Origin: Inmirania thermothiophila
GTDB taxonomy: Bacteria; Pseudomonadota; Gammaproteobacteria; DSM-100275
Direction of reading: 5' to 3'
Assembly (NCBI RefSeq): GCF_003751635.1
Contig: NZ_RJVI01000002.1
Coordinates: forward strand, 186,001-250,000
DNA length: 64,000 nucleotides
The position numbers and the translations under genes were made by a program. This document shows positions 1 to 11,400 of this stretch, in pieces; position 1 is the first letter of the stretch, and each line of letters starts with the position of its first letter. Under the pieces are notes generated by a model. The model searched no databases, was not told the origin of the DNA, and saw only the letters and a list, made by a program, of their open reading frames with translations.

Positions 1-202
1 CCTGGTGCCGCTGCTGGGCCTGCTCGCGGGCGGGATCGCCGTGGGGGCGGTGGCCGGCGGCGACGGGCCGGCGCTGGCCGGGGCGGCGGCGGGGTTCGCC
101 GCGGGCCTGGCGCTGGCGCGGGCCTACGCCGGGCGGTGGCGGCGGGGCGCCCGCGCCCAGCCGGTGATCGTGGCGCGCCGGCGCGATCTCTGCGGATGCT
201 GA
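1..202 (+). CDS. rseC: RseC/MucC family sigma-E regulator, C-terminal fragment
   Basis: Only the last 66 or so residues are in the window; the reading frame is open from base 2 and ends with TGA at 200-202. The fragment has two Gly/Ala/Leu-rich hydrophobic segments (about residues 1-18 and 25-40 of the fragment) separated by a short polar turn, then a basic tail ending in Cys-Gly-Cys. That is the two-helix C-terminus expected of RseC/MucC, an inner-membrane protein linked to sigma-E (AlgU) control and to the SoxR-reducing system. The call rests mostly on position: mucD and lepA follow directly, as in the algU-mucABCD-lepA order. The fragment alone would not identify it. Confidence 0.65.
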   Translation, partial: LVPLLGLLAGGIAVGAVAGGDGPALAGAAAGFAAGLALARAYAGRWRRGARAQPVIVARRRDLCGC

Positions 203-256
203 GGCGGCGGGACACCGCCGCCTCGATCGGGTTGAAGGAGGCGCCGGAACCGGCGC
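201..256 (+). terminator. tandem hairpins between mucC and mucD
   Basis: Two perfect inverted repeats lie in the 73-bp gap: GAGGCGGCGG at 201-210 with its complement at 215-224 (loop GACA), and GCGCCG at 241-246 with CGGCGC at 251-256 (loop GAAC). Neither is followed by a T-run, so they could be attenuators, processing sites or mRNA-stabilising stems. The first starts inside the rseC stop codon. Confidence 0.4.
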
Positions 257-275
257 AGGGTGCGTAGGAGGTGAG

Positions 276-1706
276 ATGAACGGGATGCGATACGGGACGG
301 CGGCGCTGGCCGCCGTGGCGGCGATGATGGCGGCCGGGCTTGCGCAGGCGGCGCGGGGCCTGCCCGATTTCACGAAGCTGGTGGAGGAGGCGAGCCCGGC
401 GGTGGTGAACATCAGCACCACCCAGAAGGTGGAGCGCAGGCGGCGTCTGCCGCCCGGCTTCAAGATCCCGGACATGCCCGAGGGGACGCCCTTCGGCGAC
501 CTCTTCCGCCACTTCTTCGGCGAGCAGGGCGAGACCGAGGAGGTCCCGACCCAGTCGCTGGGTTCGGGCTTCTTCATCTCGCCGGACGGCTATCTCCTCA
601 CCAACGCGCACGTGGTCAAGGGCGCCGACGAGATCGTCGTCCGGCTCAGCGACCGGCGCGAGCTGCAGGCCAAGGTGGTGGGCCTCGACGAGCGCAGCGA
701 CGTGGCGCTGCTCAAGGTGGAGGTGGATGAGCCGGTGCCGGCGGTGCGCATCGGCGACTCGCGCCGGCTCAAGGTGGGGGAGTGGGTCCTGGCCATCGGC
801 TCGCCCTTCGGCTTCGACCACTCCGTGACCGCGGGCATCGTCAGCGCCAAGGGGCGCAGCCTGCCGCGCGAGAGCTACGTGCCCTTCATCCAGACCGACG
901 TCGCCATCAACCCCGGCAACTCGGGCGGGCCGCTGTTCAACATGGACGGCGAGGTGGTGGGCATCAACTCCCAGATCTACAGCCGCACGGGCGGCTTCAT
1001 GGGGCTTTCCTTCGCCATCCCCATCGACGTGGCGATGGACGTGGCCGAGCAGCTCAAGGCGACAGGCAAGGTCACGCGCGGCTGGCTGGGCGTGCTGATC
1101 CAGGACGTCAACCGGGAGCTCGCCGAGTCCTTCGGCCTCGACAAGCCCACCGGCGCGGTGGTGGCTCGGGTGCTGCCCGACAGCCCCGCGGCCAAGGCCG
1201 GGATCCAGGTCGGCGACGTCATCCTCGAGTACGACGGGCGCGAGGTCCCGGACTCGGCGGCGCTGCCGCCCATGGTGGGGCGCACGCGCGTCGGGCGCGA
1301 GGTGCCGGTGACGGTGCTGCGCGAGGGCAAGCGGATCACCCTCCGCGTGCGCATCGGCGAGCTGCCGGCGGAGGAGGAGCTTGCGCGCGCCGCCGGGGAG
1401 CAGCCGGACAAGGCGCGCAGCGAGCGGCTCGGTATCGTCGTCGGCGAGGTGCCGGACGAGATCCGCGAGGCCCTCGACCTGCCCGAGGGCGGGGTCGTCG
1501 TCGAGGAGGTGGGCGACGGGGCGGGGCGGGCGGCCGGGCTGGAGCCGGGCGACGTCATCGTCCGCGTGGGCGGCGAGCCGGTGGAGGGGGTCGAGCAGTT
1601 CCGGAAGCTGATCAAGGAGCTGCCCGCGGGCAAGGCGGTGGCGCTGCTGGTGCAGCGGCGCAGCGGCCCCCTCTTCCTCGCCCTCAAGGTGCCGGCGGAT
1701 GAGTGA
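276..1706 (+). CDS. mucD: periplasmic DegP/MucD-type serine endoprotease
   Basis: This 476-residue protein is a Do-family (HtrA) serine protease that degrades or chaperones misfolded envelope proteins. A signal peptide (about residues 1-26, ending Ala-Gln-Ala) exports it. The trypsin-like catalytic triad is His112 (in TNAHVV), Asp142 (in RSDVALL) and Ser216 (in GNSGGPL). Two PDZ domains follow, at about 265-360 and 385-470. Length matches MucD/DegQ. The ATG start has a strong AGGAGG at 266-271. Its place between rseC and lepA is that of mucD, where it restrains AlgU/sigma-E signalling. The 3' end overlaps the next gene by 8 bp. Confidence 0.96.
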   Translation: MNGMRYGTAALAAVAAMMAAGLAQAARGLPDFTKLVEEASPAVVNISTTQKVERRRRLPPGFKIPDMPEGTPFGDLFRHFFGEQGETEEVPTQSLGSGFFISPDGYLLTNAHVVKGADEIVVRLSDRRELQAKVVGLDERSDVALLKVEVDEPVPAVRIGDSRRLKVGEWVLAIGSPFGFDHSVTAGIVSAKGRSLPRESYVPFIQTDVAINPGNSGGPLFNMDGEVVGINSQIYSRTGGFMGLSFAIPIDVAMDVAEQLKATGKVTRGWLGVLIQDVNRELAESFGLDKPTGAVVARVLPDSPAAKAGIQVGDVILEYDGREVPDSAALPPMVGRTRVGREVPVTVLREGKRITLRVRIGELPAEEELARAAGEQPDKARSERLGIVVGEVPDEIREALDLPEGGVVVEEVGDGAGRAAGLEPGDVIVRVGGEPVEGVEQFRKLIKELPAGKAVALLVQRRSGPLFLALKVPADE

Positions 1707-1953
1707 GCGGCGCCTGACCCTCTACGGGCACGGCTGGTGCCACCTGTGCGAGGCGATGGAGGCCGCCCTCGCGCCGTGGCAGGCCCGGCTCGGCTTCGCC
1801 CTCGAGGTGGTGGACATCGAGGGCGAGCCGGGGCTCGAGGCCCGGTACGGCGAGCGGGTGCCGGTGTTGACCGAGGGGGAGACCGAGATCTGCTTCGGAC
1901 GGCTCGACGAGGCGGCGCTGCTGCGCCACCTGGGCCACGAGGCCGCATCCTGA
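1699..1953 (+). CDS. glutaredoxin-family thiol protein (DUF836-like)
   Basis: An 84-residue single-domain thioredoxin-fold protein with a CxxC site, CHLC at residues 14-17, straight after the first beta strand (LTLYGHGWC). The cis-proline region is GERVPVL at about residues 52-58. This matches the short glutaredoxin-like DUF836 family, whose members are often annotated as glutaredoxin 2-like; the substrate is unknown. It is cytoplasmic, with no signal peptide. The start codon lies inside the end of mucD (8-bp overlap), so the two are translationally coupled. It may serve a thiol-redox function linked to envelope stress, but that is only inferred from position. Confidence 0.82.
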   Translation: MSERRLTLYGHGWCHLCEAMEAALAPWQARLGFALEVVDIEGEPGLEARYGERVPVLTEGETEICFGRLDEAALLRHLGHEAAS

Positions 1954-1996
1954 CCGGGGGCGGGCGGCCGTGCGCCGCCCGCCCCGCGGCGTCGGT

Positions 1997-2002
1997 TATA
2001 AT
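1997..2002 (+). promoter_or_regulatory. possible -10 element upstream of lepA
   Basis: A perfect TATAAT stands 45 bp before the lepA ATG in a GC-rich gap, where chance AT hexamers are uncommon. No good -35 hexamer is seen 16-18 bp upstream, so an internal lepA promoter is possible but weakly supported. Confidence 0.3.
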
Positions 2003-2047
2003 CCCGCGCCTTTGCGGCCGGCTCCATCGGCGGGGCCTCGAGCGTCC

Positions 2048-3844
<1,797 letters not shown>

Positions 3845-3855
3845 GGGAGGCGACG

Positions 3856-4665
3856 ATGCAGTTCGATTTTCCGACCGTCCTGTTCTTCGCCGTGGTGGCG
3901 AGCGGTCTGGTGTGGGCGGCCGACGCCCTGTGGCTGGCGCCGCGCCGGCGTGCACACGCCGCCGCGGTCGCGACCGGCGACGCCGAGGCGCGGCCGGCGC
4001 CGCGGGAGCCGGTGCTCGTGGAGTACGCGCGCTCCTTCTTCCCGATCCTGCTCGCCGTGCTGGTGTTGCGCTCGTTCCTCGTGGAGCCCTTCCGCATCCC
4101 CTCGGGCTCCATGATGCCGACCCTGCTCGCGGGCGACTTCATCCTCGTCAACAAGTTCGCCTACGGCATCCGCCTGCCGGTGATCAACGCCAAGGTGATC
4201 GATCTCGGCCGCCCCGAGCGCGGCGACGTGGTGGTCTTCCGCTACCCGCGCGACCCCTCGGTGGACTACATCAAGCGCGTCGTGGGCCTGCCGGGGGACC
4301 GCATCGAGTACCGCGACAAGCAGCTCTACGTCAACGGCCGCGCCGTGCCCCGGCGCTACGTCGGCGAATACGAGAACGGCGCCCGCCGCTACCGGGAGCG
4401 GCTCGACGGGCGCGAGCACGACATCCTCCTCGACCCCTATCCGGCGCCGCTGCGCTACCCTTGTCTGCGGGACGGCGCCTACGTCGTCCCTGAGGGGCAC
4501 TATTTCGTCATGGGCGACAACCGCGACAACAGCAACGACAGCCGCTTCTGGTGCGCGGTGCCGGATCGCAACCTCGTCGGCAAGGCGTTCCTGATCTGGA
4601 TGAACTGGAGCGGCGTCGACGAGGGGCTGATCCGCTGGCGGCGCATCGGGCGGCCGATCCACTGA
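3856..4665 (+). CDS. lepB: signal peptidase I
   Basis: A 269-residue inner-membrane serine protease that removes signal peptides from exported proteins. Two hydrophobic segments near the N-terminus (about 5-27 and 60-75) anchor it. The catalytic Ser85 lies in PSGSMMPTL and the general base Lys140 in DYIKRVVGLPGD, the Ser/Lys dyad of the family. Box E is GDNRDNSNDSRFW near residues 218-230. A GGGAGG precedes the ATG. Length is somewhat shorter than E. coli LepB (324) but normal for the pseudomonad type. It sits between lepA and a DUF4845 gene, the usual order. Confidence 0.97.
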   Translation: MQFDFPTVLFFAVVASGLVWAADALWLAPRRRAHAAAVATGDAEARPAPREPVLVEYARSFFPILLAVLVLRSFLVEPFRIPSGSMMPTLLAGDFILVNKFAYGIRLPVINAKVIDLGRPERGDVVVFRYPRDPSVDYIKRVVGLPGDRIEYRDKQLYVNGRAVPRRYVGEYENGARRYRERLDGREHDILLDPYPAPLRYPCLRDGAYVVPEGHYFVMGDNRDNSNDSRFWCAVPDRNLVGKAFLIWMNWSGVDEGLIRWRRIGRPIH

Positions 4666-4673
4666 GGGGCACC

Positions 4674-5069
4674 ATGGCACGAGGGCAGGGCAAGGGGGGC
4701 GGTCCGGCACGAGCGCGGGGGCTGACGCTGCTGGGGGCGCTTGCGGCGCTGCTCATCGGCGGCTTCTTCCTGCTGCTGGCGCTGCGGCTGATCCCGGTCT
4801 ATCTGGAGCACTTCGAGGTCAAGGCCTCGATGCGCTCGCTGATCCAGGACCCGGCCGCACGCGGGGCGGGGCCGGGCGAGATCCGCGAGCTCCTCATGCG
4901 CCGACTCGACATCAACGACGTCGACCGCGTCGGCAAGGACGCGGTCAAGGTGCTGCGCGAGCGGGGCGGTCACCGGGTGGTGGTGGCGTATCAGGTGCAG
5001 GTGCCGATCCTCGGCAACGTCGACGCCTTGGTGCGCTTCCACGACGAGGTCTTCATCGGCGCACCGTGA
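4674..5069 (+). CDS. DUF4845 single-pass membrane protein
   Basis: A 131-residue protein with a basic N-terminus, one transmembrane helix at about residues 18-42 (LTLLGALAALLIGGFFLLL) and a C-terminal extracytoplasmic domain of about 90 residues. This is the DUF4845 family, regularly found between lepB and rnc in gamma- and betaproteobacteria; its function is not established. The short N-terminus, hydrophobic start and small beta-rich domain resemble a pilin-like layout, but I see no prepilin cleavage site. The ATG is 8 bp after lepB and the stop overlaps the rnc GTG start by 4 bp. Confidence 0.85.
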   Translation: MARGQGKGGGPARARGLTLLGALAALLIGGFFLLLALRLIPVYLEHFEVKASMRSLIQDPAARGAGPGEIRELLMRRLDINDVDRVGKDAVKVLRERGGHRVVVAYQVQVPILGNVDALVRFHDEVFIGAP

Positions 5070-5746
5070 GCGGCGATCCCCTCGAGCGTCTCTGCGAGCG
5101 GCTCGGCCACCGCTTCCGCGACCGCGGGCTGCTGGCCGAGGCGCTGACCCACCGAAGTGCGGGCGGGCGGCACAACGAGCGCCTCGAGTTCCTGGGCGAT
5201 GCGGTGTTGAACCTCGTGGTGGCGGAGATCCTCCACGCGCGCTTCCCCGAGCTCGACGAGGGGGCGCTGTCGCGCCTGCGCGCCCGCATCGTGCAGGGCC
5301 GGACCCTGGCGGCGGTGGCGGCGGAGCTCGATCTCGGGCCCCACCTGCGGCTGGGCGCGGGCGAGCTCAAGAGCGGGGGCTTTCGCCGGCCCTCGATCCT
5401 CGCCGACGCGGTCGAGGCCCTCATCGGCGCCGCCTATCTCGAATCGGGACTGGAGGGGGCGCGGGGGGTGGTGCGGCGCCTGCTCGGCGAGCGCCTCGAC
5501 GCCCTGGCGCCGCAGGACGCGGTGAAGGATCCGAAGACGCGGCTGCAGGAGCGGCTGCAGGGCGCGGGGCGGCCGCTGCCGTGCTACGAGCTGGTCCGCG
5601 CCGAGGGCCCGGAGCACGCGCGCCGCTTCACGGTGCGCTGCCGGCTCGAGGACGGCGACCTCGCCGCCGAGGGCGGCGGCGGGAGCCGCCGCGAGGCCGA
5701 GCAGGCGGCCGCGGCGCGCCTGCTGGAGATGCTGGGCGATGGCTGA
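5066..5746 (+). CDS. rnc: ribonuclease III
   Basis: A 226-residue double-strand-specific endoribonuclease used in rRNA and mRNA processing. The signature ERLEFLGDAVLN spans residues 38-49, with metal-binding Glu41 and Asp45; the second pair, Asp114 and Glu117, lies in LADAVEALIG. A double-stranded RNA-binding domain occupies about residues 155-224. Length equals the E. coli enzyme (226). Translation starts at GTG 5066, overlapping the previous stop (GTGA), and the 3' end overlaps era by 8 bp. Confidence 0.97.
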   Translation: MSGDPLERLCERLGHRFRDRGLLAEALTHRSAGGRHNERLEFLGDAVLNLVVAEILHARFPELDEGALSRLRARIVQGRTLAAVAAELDLGPHLRLGAGELKSGGFRRPSILADAVEALIGAAYLESGLEGARGVVRRLLGERLDALAPQDAVKDPKTRLQERLQGAGRPLPCYELVRAEGPEHARRFTVRCRLEDGDLAAEGGGGSRREAEQAAAARLLEMLGDG

Positions 5747-6635
5747 GGCGCCCTTCCGCTGCGGCTACGTCGCCCTGGTGGGGCGGCCCAACGTGGGCAA
5801 GTCGACGCTGCTCAACCGCCTCGTGGGCGAGAAGCTCAGCATCACCGCGCCCAAGCCCCAGACCACCCGCCACGTCCTGCTGGGGATCCGCACCCGCCCC
5901 GATGCCCAGCTCATCTACGTCGACACCCCGGGCATCCACCGCCGCGCCCGCCGCGCGCTCAACCGCTACATGAACCGCGTCGCCGCCGGCGCCCTGGCCG
6001 ACGTGGACGTCGCGGCGATGGTCACCGAGGGCACGCGCTGGACCGAGGAGGACGAGCTGGTGCTGGAGCGGCTGGCGCCGGTGCAGTGCCCCGTGGTGCT
6101 GGTGATCAACAAGGTGGACCGGGTGCGCGACAAGCGCGCCCTGCTGCCGCACATCGACGCGCTGCGCGGCAGGCGCGCATGGGCCGAGGTGGTGCCGGTC
6201 TCCGCGCTCCGGGGCGACAACGTGGAGGCGCTGGAGGAGGCCCTCGTGAGGCTGCTGCCCGAGGGGCCGGCGCTCTTCGAGCCGGGACAGCTGACGGACC
6301 GCAGCGAGCGGTTCCTCGCCGCCGAGATCGTGCGCGAGAAGCTCACCCGCCGCCTCGGCGAGGAGCTGCCCTACGCCCTCACCGTGGAGGTGGAGCGCTT
6401 CGTCGACGAGGGGCGGCTCGCGCGCATCCACGCCGTCATCCTGGTCGAGCGCGAGAGCCAGAAGCCCATCGTGATCGGACGCGAGGGCGGCATGCTCAAG
6501 CGCGTGGGCATCGAGGCCCGCGAGGACCTGGAGCAGCTGCTGGGGCGCAAGGTGCACCTCGAGCTCTGGGTGAAGGTGCGCGAGGGCTGGAGCGACGACG
6601 AGCGGGTGCTGCGCAGCCTCGGCTACCGGGAGTGA
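5739..6635 (+). CDS. era: GTPase Era
   Basis: A 298-residue essential GTPase for 30S subunit assembly, binding 16S rRNA near its 3' end. The G1 motif is GRPNVGKST (15-23), G3 is DTPGIH and G4 is NKVD. The C-terminal KH domain contains [13 protein letters not shown], at about residues 246-258. Its start lies 8 bp inside rnc, and the rnc-era-recO order is standard. Where Era usually ends G3 with Leu-His, this protein has [16 protein letters not shown], which still matches the family. Confidence 0.97.
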   Translation: MAEAPFRCGYVALVGRPNVGKSTLLNRLVGEKLSITAPKPQTTRHVLLGIRTRPDAQLIYVDTPGIHRRARRALNRYMNRVAAGALADVDVAAMVTEGTRWTEEDELVLERLAPVQCPVVLVINKVDRVRDKRALLPHIDALRGRRAWAEVVPVSALRGDNVEALEEALVRLLPEGPALFEPGQLTDRSERFLAAEIVREKLTRRLGEELPYALTVEVERFVDEGRLARIHAVILVERESQKPIVIGREGGMLKRVGIEAREDLEQLLGRKVHLELWVKVREGWSDDERVLRSLGYRE

Positions 6636-6641
6636 GCGAGG

Positions 6642-7364
6642 GTGAGCGAGGGGCTGGAGCCGGCCTACGTCCTGCACGGGCGCGACTTCCGCGAGTCGAG
6701 CCGCATCGTCGAGCTGTTCGCCGCCGGCCATGGTCGCGTGGGGGTGGTGGCGCGCGGGGCGCGGGGGCCGCGCTCGCCGTGGCGATCTCTGCTGCAGCCC
6801 TTCCGCCCGCTGCTCGCGTCCTGGGGCGGGCGGGGCGAGCTCGCCACCCTGCGCCGGGCCGAGCCTGCGGGGGCGGCGCCCCTGCTGCGTGGCGAGGCCC
6901 TGCTCGCGGGGCTCTACGCCAACGAGCTGCTGCTGCGCCTGACGGTGCGGGGCGATCCGCATCCGGGCCTCTTCGCCGCCTATCACGCCCTGCTCGGGGC
7001 GCTGCCCGATGCCGGGCGGCGGCGCTGGGCGCTGCGCCGCTTCGAGGCGGCGCTGCTCGAGGAGCTGGGCTGGGGCCTGCCGCTGGAGCGCACCGCCGAC
7101 GGCGCGCCGGTGGTGGCGGAAGGCCGCTACCGGCTCGAGGGGGGGCAGCGGCTGGTGGCCGTGGCGCCGGAGGCCGCTGGTGCGGTCTCGGGGGCGACGC
7201 TGCTCGCCCTGCGCGGGGAGGAGCCGCCGCCCGGGGCGCACGCCGGCGAGGCGCGGCGGCTCCTGCAGCAGGCCCTCGCCCGCCACCTCGGCGGGCGGCC
7301 GCTGCGCAGTCCGGAACTGCTGGGCGGGCGCCGGGGCGCGCCCGCGGGGGAGGCCGAGGCATGA
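6642..7364 (+). CDS. recO: DNA repair protein RecO
   Basis: A 240-residue protein of the RecFOR pathway that loads RecA onto SSB-coated single-stranded DNA. The N-terminal OB fold starts with [21 protein letters not shown], and the helical C-terminal domain includes ANELLLRL and [16 protein letters not shown], both typical of RecO. It contains no cysteines, so the zinc site of some RecO proteins is absent, as in E. coli. Translation starts at GTG 6642, 6 bp after era, and the stop overlaps the pdxJ start (ATGA). Confidence 0.95.
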   Translation: MSEGLEPAYVLHGRDFRESSRIVELFAAGHGRVGVVARGARGPRSPWRSLLQPFRPLLASWGGRGELATLRRAEPAGAAPLLRGEALLAGLYANELLLRLTVRGDPHPGLFAAYHALLGALPDAGRRRWALRRFEAALLEELGWGLPLERTADGAPVVAEGRYRLEGGQRLVAVAPEAAGAVSGATLLALRGEEPPPGAHAGEARRLLQQALARHLGGRPLRSPELLGGRRGAPAGEAEA

Positions 7365-8110
7365 GCACCCACATCGAGGCCCCGCTGCTCGGGGTCAACA
7401 TCGACCACGTCGCGACGCTGCGCCAGGCGCGCGGGACCCGCTACCCGGACCCGGTGCAGGCGGCCTTCGTCGCCGAGCAGGCGGGGGCGGACGGGATCAC
7501 CGTGCATCTGCGCGAGGACCGTCGCCACATCCAGGAGCGCGACGTCGCCATCCTGGTGCAGACCTTGCGCACCCGGCTCAACCTGGAGATGGCGGTCACG
7601 GAGGAGATGATGGCCGTCGCCGAGCGCTACCGGCCGGCGCACTGCTGCCTGGTGCCGGAGCGGCGTGAGGAACTCACCACCGAGGGCGGGCTCGACGTCG
7701 CCGGGCAGCTCGCGCGGGTGCGTGAGGCGGTGGCGCGGCTCGGCGCCGCCGGGATCCGGGTCTCGCTGTTCGTGGATCCGGACCGGCGCCAGCTGGACGC
7801 CGCCCGCGAGGCCGGCGCGCCGGTGGTGGAGATCCACACCGGGCGCTACGCCGAGGCCGCGGATGAGGCGGCGCGGCGGCGCGAGCTCGCCCTCGTGCGC
7901 GAGGCCGTGGTCCACGCACGCGGCCTCGGCCTCGAGGTCAACGCCGGCCACGGCCTCGACTACCACAACGTCATGCCGGTGGCGGCCATCCCCGAGCTGG
8001 TGGAGCTCAACATCGGCCACGCCATCGTCTGCCGTGCGGTCTTCTCGGGGCTGGCGGCGGCGGTGGCGGAGATGAAGCGGCTGATGCGCGCCGCGCGCGG
8101 GCTGCCGTGA
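7361..8110 (+). CDS. pdxJ: pyridoxine 5'-phosphate synthase
   Basis: A 249-residue TIM-barrel enzyme that condenses 1-deoxyxylulose 5-phosphate with 3-amino-1-hydroxyacetone 1-phosphate to pyridoxine 5'-phosphate, the last ring-forming step of vitamin B6 synthesis. The N-terminal signature [16 protein letters not shown] is at residues 10-25; [14 protein letters not shown] and the C-terminal NIGHAIV phosphate-binding region are present. The start overlaps recO (ATGA) and the stop overlaps acpS (GTGA), giving a coupled recO-pdxJ-acpS block. PLP made here would also serve CysM, encoded at 15 kb. Confidence 0.97.
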   Translation: MSTHIEAPLLGVNIDHVATLRQARGTRYPDPVQAAFVAEQAGADGITVHLREDRRHIQERDVAILVQTLRTRLNLEMAVTEEMMAVAERYRPAHCCLVPERREELTTEGGLDVAGQLARVREAVARLGAAGIRVSLFVDPDRRQLDAAREAGAPVVEIHTGRYAEAADEAARRRELALVREAVVHARGLGLEVNAGHGLDYHNVMPVAAIPELVELNIGHAIVCRAVFSGLAAAVAEMKRLMRAARGLP

Positions 8111-8499
8111 TCGTCGGCCTCGGCACGGACGTCGTGCGGGTGGCACGCCTTGCGCGGCTGCACGCGCGCTGGGGAGTGCGCCTGGAGCGGCGCCTGCTCG
8201 CCCCCGAGGAGCGGGCGGAGCTTGCCCGCAGCGCCCGCCCCGCCCACTTCCTGGCGCGGCGCTTCGCCGCCAAGGAGGCGGCGGTCAAGGCCCTCGGCAC
8301 CGGATTCCGGGACGGCATCCGCAAGGCCGACGTGGTGGTGGGGCACGACCCGCGCGGCGCGCCGCGGCTGGAGCTGCGGGGCGCCGCGGCCCGGCGCGCG
8401 CGGGCGCTGGGGGTCGCCCGGGTGCATCTGAGCCTCTCCGACGAGGAGGACGTGGCCCTCGCGGTGGTGATCCTCGAGGCTCAGCCGCCCGCGTCCTGA
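8107..8499 (+). CDS. acpS: holo-[acyl-carrier-protein] synthase
   Basis: A 130-residue 4'-phosphopantetheinyl transferase that converts apo-ACP to holo-ACP for fatty acid synthesis. The motifs are [13 protein letters not shown] at the N-terminus, with the metal-binding Asp, and [14 protein letters not shown] in the middle. Length and fold match bacterial AcpS. The GTG start overlaps the pdxJ stop. The 3' end overlaps the convergent kinase gene by 19 bp, leaving no room for a separate terminator between the two operons. Confidence 0.96.
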   Translation: MIVGLGTDVVRVARLARLHARWGVRLERRLLAPEERAELARSARPAHFLARRFAAKEAAVKALGTGFRDGIRKADVVVGHDPRGAPRLELRGAAARRARALGVARVHLSLSDEEDVALAVVILEAQPPAS

Positions 8500-11400
8500 G
8501 CCGGCGCGGGCTCGGCGAGGGCCTCGATGAGGGCCGCGAGCGCCTCGTGGCGGGCGCGGATCACCGCCCAGTCGCCGTCCTCGGCGGCCTCCTCGAGGGC
8601 GCGGGCATGGGCCGCGAGCGCGGCGTGGCCGGCGGCGAGGGCGGCCCCCCGCAGCCGGTGGGCGAGGGACTGCAGCTGCGCCGCGCGGCGCCCGCGCAGG
8701 GCGGCGGCGAGGGCCGCGGCATGTTCCGGGAGCTCGGCCACGAGCATGCCCAGCAGTTCCTCCCGCACCCCCGCCATGGCGCCCCCCGTCGCGGGGGCGG
8801 CGGTGCCGCCGAGGCGGGCGAGGACGCGGGCGAGGGCGTGCTCGTCCACGGGTTTGGCGACGAAGTCGTCGAAGCCGCGGCCGAGCAGGCGCTGGCGCTC
8901 GTCGCCGGCGCCGGCGGCGGTGAGGGCGATCACGGGGGTGGCGCGGTTGGGCCCCTCCGCGGCGCGCAGCCGCTTGAGCACACGCTCGCCGCTCATCCCC
9001 GGCATGTGCAGGTCCATGAAGATGGCGTCGAAGGGCTGCGCCGCGGCCGCGGCCAGCGCCTCCCGTCCGTCGGCGGCGAGGGTGACGCGGGCGCCCGCCT
9101 GGCCGAGGAGGAGCTCCATCAGGCGGCGGTTGACGGCGTTGTCGTCCACCACGAGGAGGTGCAGCCCCGCCGCGGGGGCAGTGGCGGGCCGCTCGGCCGC
9201 CGCCGGCTCCGGGGCGGTGGCGGCGCGCAGCTCGTCGTAGAGGATGTGGCTGACGAAGGGCTTGTCCCGGCAGCGCACCGTGCAGCGGGCGCAGGCCTGC
9301 TCGCGCTGGGCGGCGCTGCGGCCGCTGACGTAGGCGATCACGGGCAGGTCGAGGGCGCGCAGCGCGGCCACGGTGTCGCGGCAGCGTCCAGCGGCGGCCT
9401 CGTCGGCGCGGAAGGCGAGCACCGCCGCGTCCAGCGCGCGCCCGGAGGCGGCGGCGTGGCGCGCCGCGTCGGGGGCGGCGGCAAGATCCGCCACCTCCAG
9501 GGTCTCGATCCCCCAGTGGTGGAGCACGTGGCTCATGGAGAGGCGGGCGAGGCGGTGGCGCTCGCAGAGCAGCACCCGCCGCCCGTGCAGGTCCTGGCGC
9601 AGGTCCGGTGCCGCGGTGTCGAGGCGCAGGCGCAGGGTGAACCAGAAGGTGGATCCCCGCCCCGGCGCGCTCTCGACCCCGATGCGCCCGCCCATGTGCT
9701 CCACCAGGCGGCGGCAGATCGCGAGCCCGAGCCCGCTGCCGCCGTGGCGGCGCTCGGCCGCGCCGTCGAGCTGGGTGAAGGGGGCGAAGAGGCGCTCGAC
9801 GTCCGCGGCGCGGATGCCGATGCCGGTGTCGCTGACCTCGATGCGCAGGCGCAGGTCCTCGGTCTCCCCGTCGCCGGCGTCGTCGTTCATGACCCGCACC
9901 ACCACCTCGCCCTCGTCGGTGAACTTGATGGCGTTGCCCACCAGGTTCACCAGCACCTGGCGCAGGCGCACGGCGTCGCCGACGACGGCCTCGGGGACGT
10001 CGGCGTAGACCAGGTGGACGAGCTCGAGGCCCTTCTCGGCCGCCGCGGCGCCCAGCATCGAGAGCACCTCCTCCACCAGCTCGCGCAGGTGGAAGGGGCC
10101 TTCCTGCAGCTCCAGGCGGCCGGCCTCGACGCGGGAGAGGTCGAGGACGTCGTTGAGCAGGGTCAGGAGGTGGCGGGCGGAGCGGTCGATGGTCTCCACG
10201 TAGTGGCGCTGGGTGGGGTCCAGGCGGGTGCGCAGGAGCATGCCGGCGAAGCCGACGATGCCGTTCATGGGGGTGCGGATCTCGTGGGAGATGTTGGCGA
10301 GGAACTCGGACTTGGCCCGCGAGGCGGCCTCGGCGCGGTCGCGGTCCCGCACCAGCGCCCGCGCGGCGCGCTCGCGCTCGAACTCGAAGGCGGCACGGGC
10401 GGCCACGAGCCGCAGCAGGGCCCGCGCCGCGGGGGTCTCGGCGCGCGGCTGCGGATCGGCCACCCAGACCGCGCCCACGATGCGGCCCGAGGCGTCGCGC
10501 ACGGGCTCCCCGGCGTAGCTCTCCACCCCCATCGCCCGGCGCAGCGTATCGCCGGGGTGGCGGCGGGCGAAGCCCGCCTCGATGGCCACCGCGCGCCCCT
10601 CGAGACAGACCTCGGCGCAGGGGGTCTCGCGCAGCAGGTAGCACAGGTGCGGGGCCGGTGTACCCGCCTCGGCGCTGCCTGCGGTCTCGACCCAGTCGGG
10701 GCGGCCCTCCACCTCCCGGCAGAGGGCGGCCCAGCGCGCGTCGAGCCCGATGCAGAGCGCCGCGGCGAAGGCGTCGTAGAGCTCGGCGGGGCTGCCCCCC
10801 ACCTGGGCGAGGCGCTCCAGCGCCTGCTCCATGCGCCGCCGCTCGGTCACGTCCTGGCCCACCGCGATCACGCCCACGACGCGCCCGTCGGTCCCGCGCA
10901 GCGGGTGGTGGGACCAGAGCATGTGGACGATGCGCCCGTCGCGACGGAGGTTGGTGAGCTCGGCCACCGGATAGGACCGCGGGTCGCGCAGGATCCGGGC
11001 GAGCTGCTCGGCGTGGCCTCCCGGCAGCAGGGTGGCGAGCAGCGGCCGCCCCACGAGCTCCTCCTCCTCGTAGCCGAAGAAGCGGGCCGCGTGCTCGTTG
11101 ACGAAGGTGATGCGACCGGTGAGGTCCAGCTTGAGGATGGCGCTGTTGGCGTTCTCCACCAGCTCCCGGTAGCGGGTCTCCTGCGCTGCCAGCGCCTCCA
11201 GCGACTCGCGCAGCTCGGCGGTGGCGCGCTCGATGCGCGTCTCGAGCTCGCGCTGCGCCCGCTCCAGGGCCTTGGCCATGCGGTTGAAGCCCCGCCCGAG
11301 GGTGGCGAGCTCCTCCTCCCGGGCGACCCGCACCCGCGTGTCCAGGTGGCCGGCCTCGAGCCGCGAGACCGCCTCGGTCAGCTCCGCCAGCGGGCGCGTG

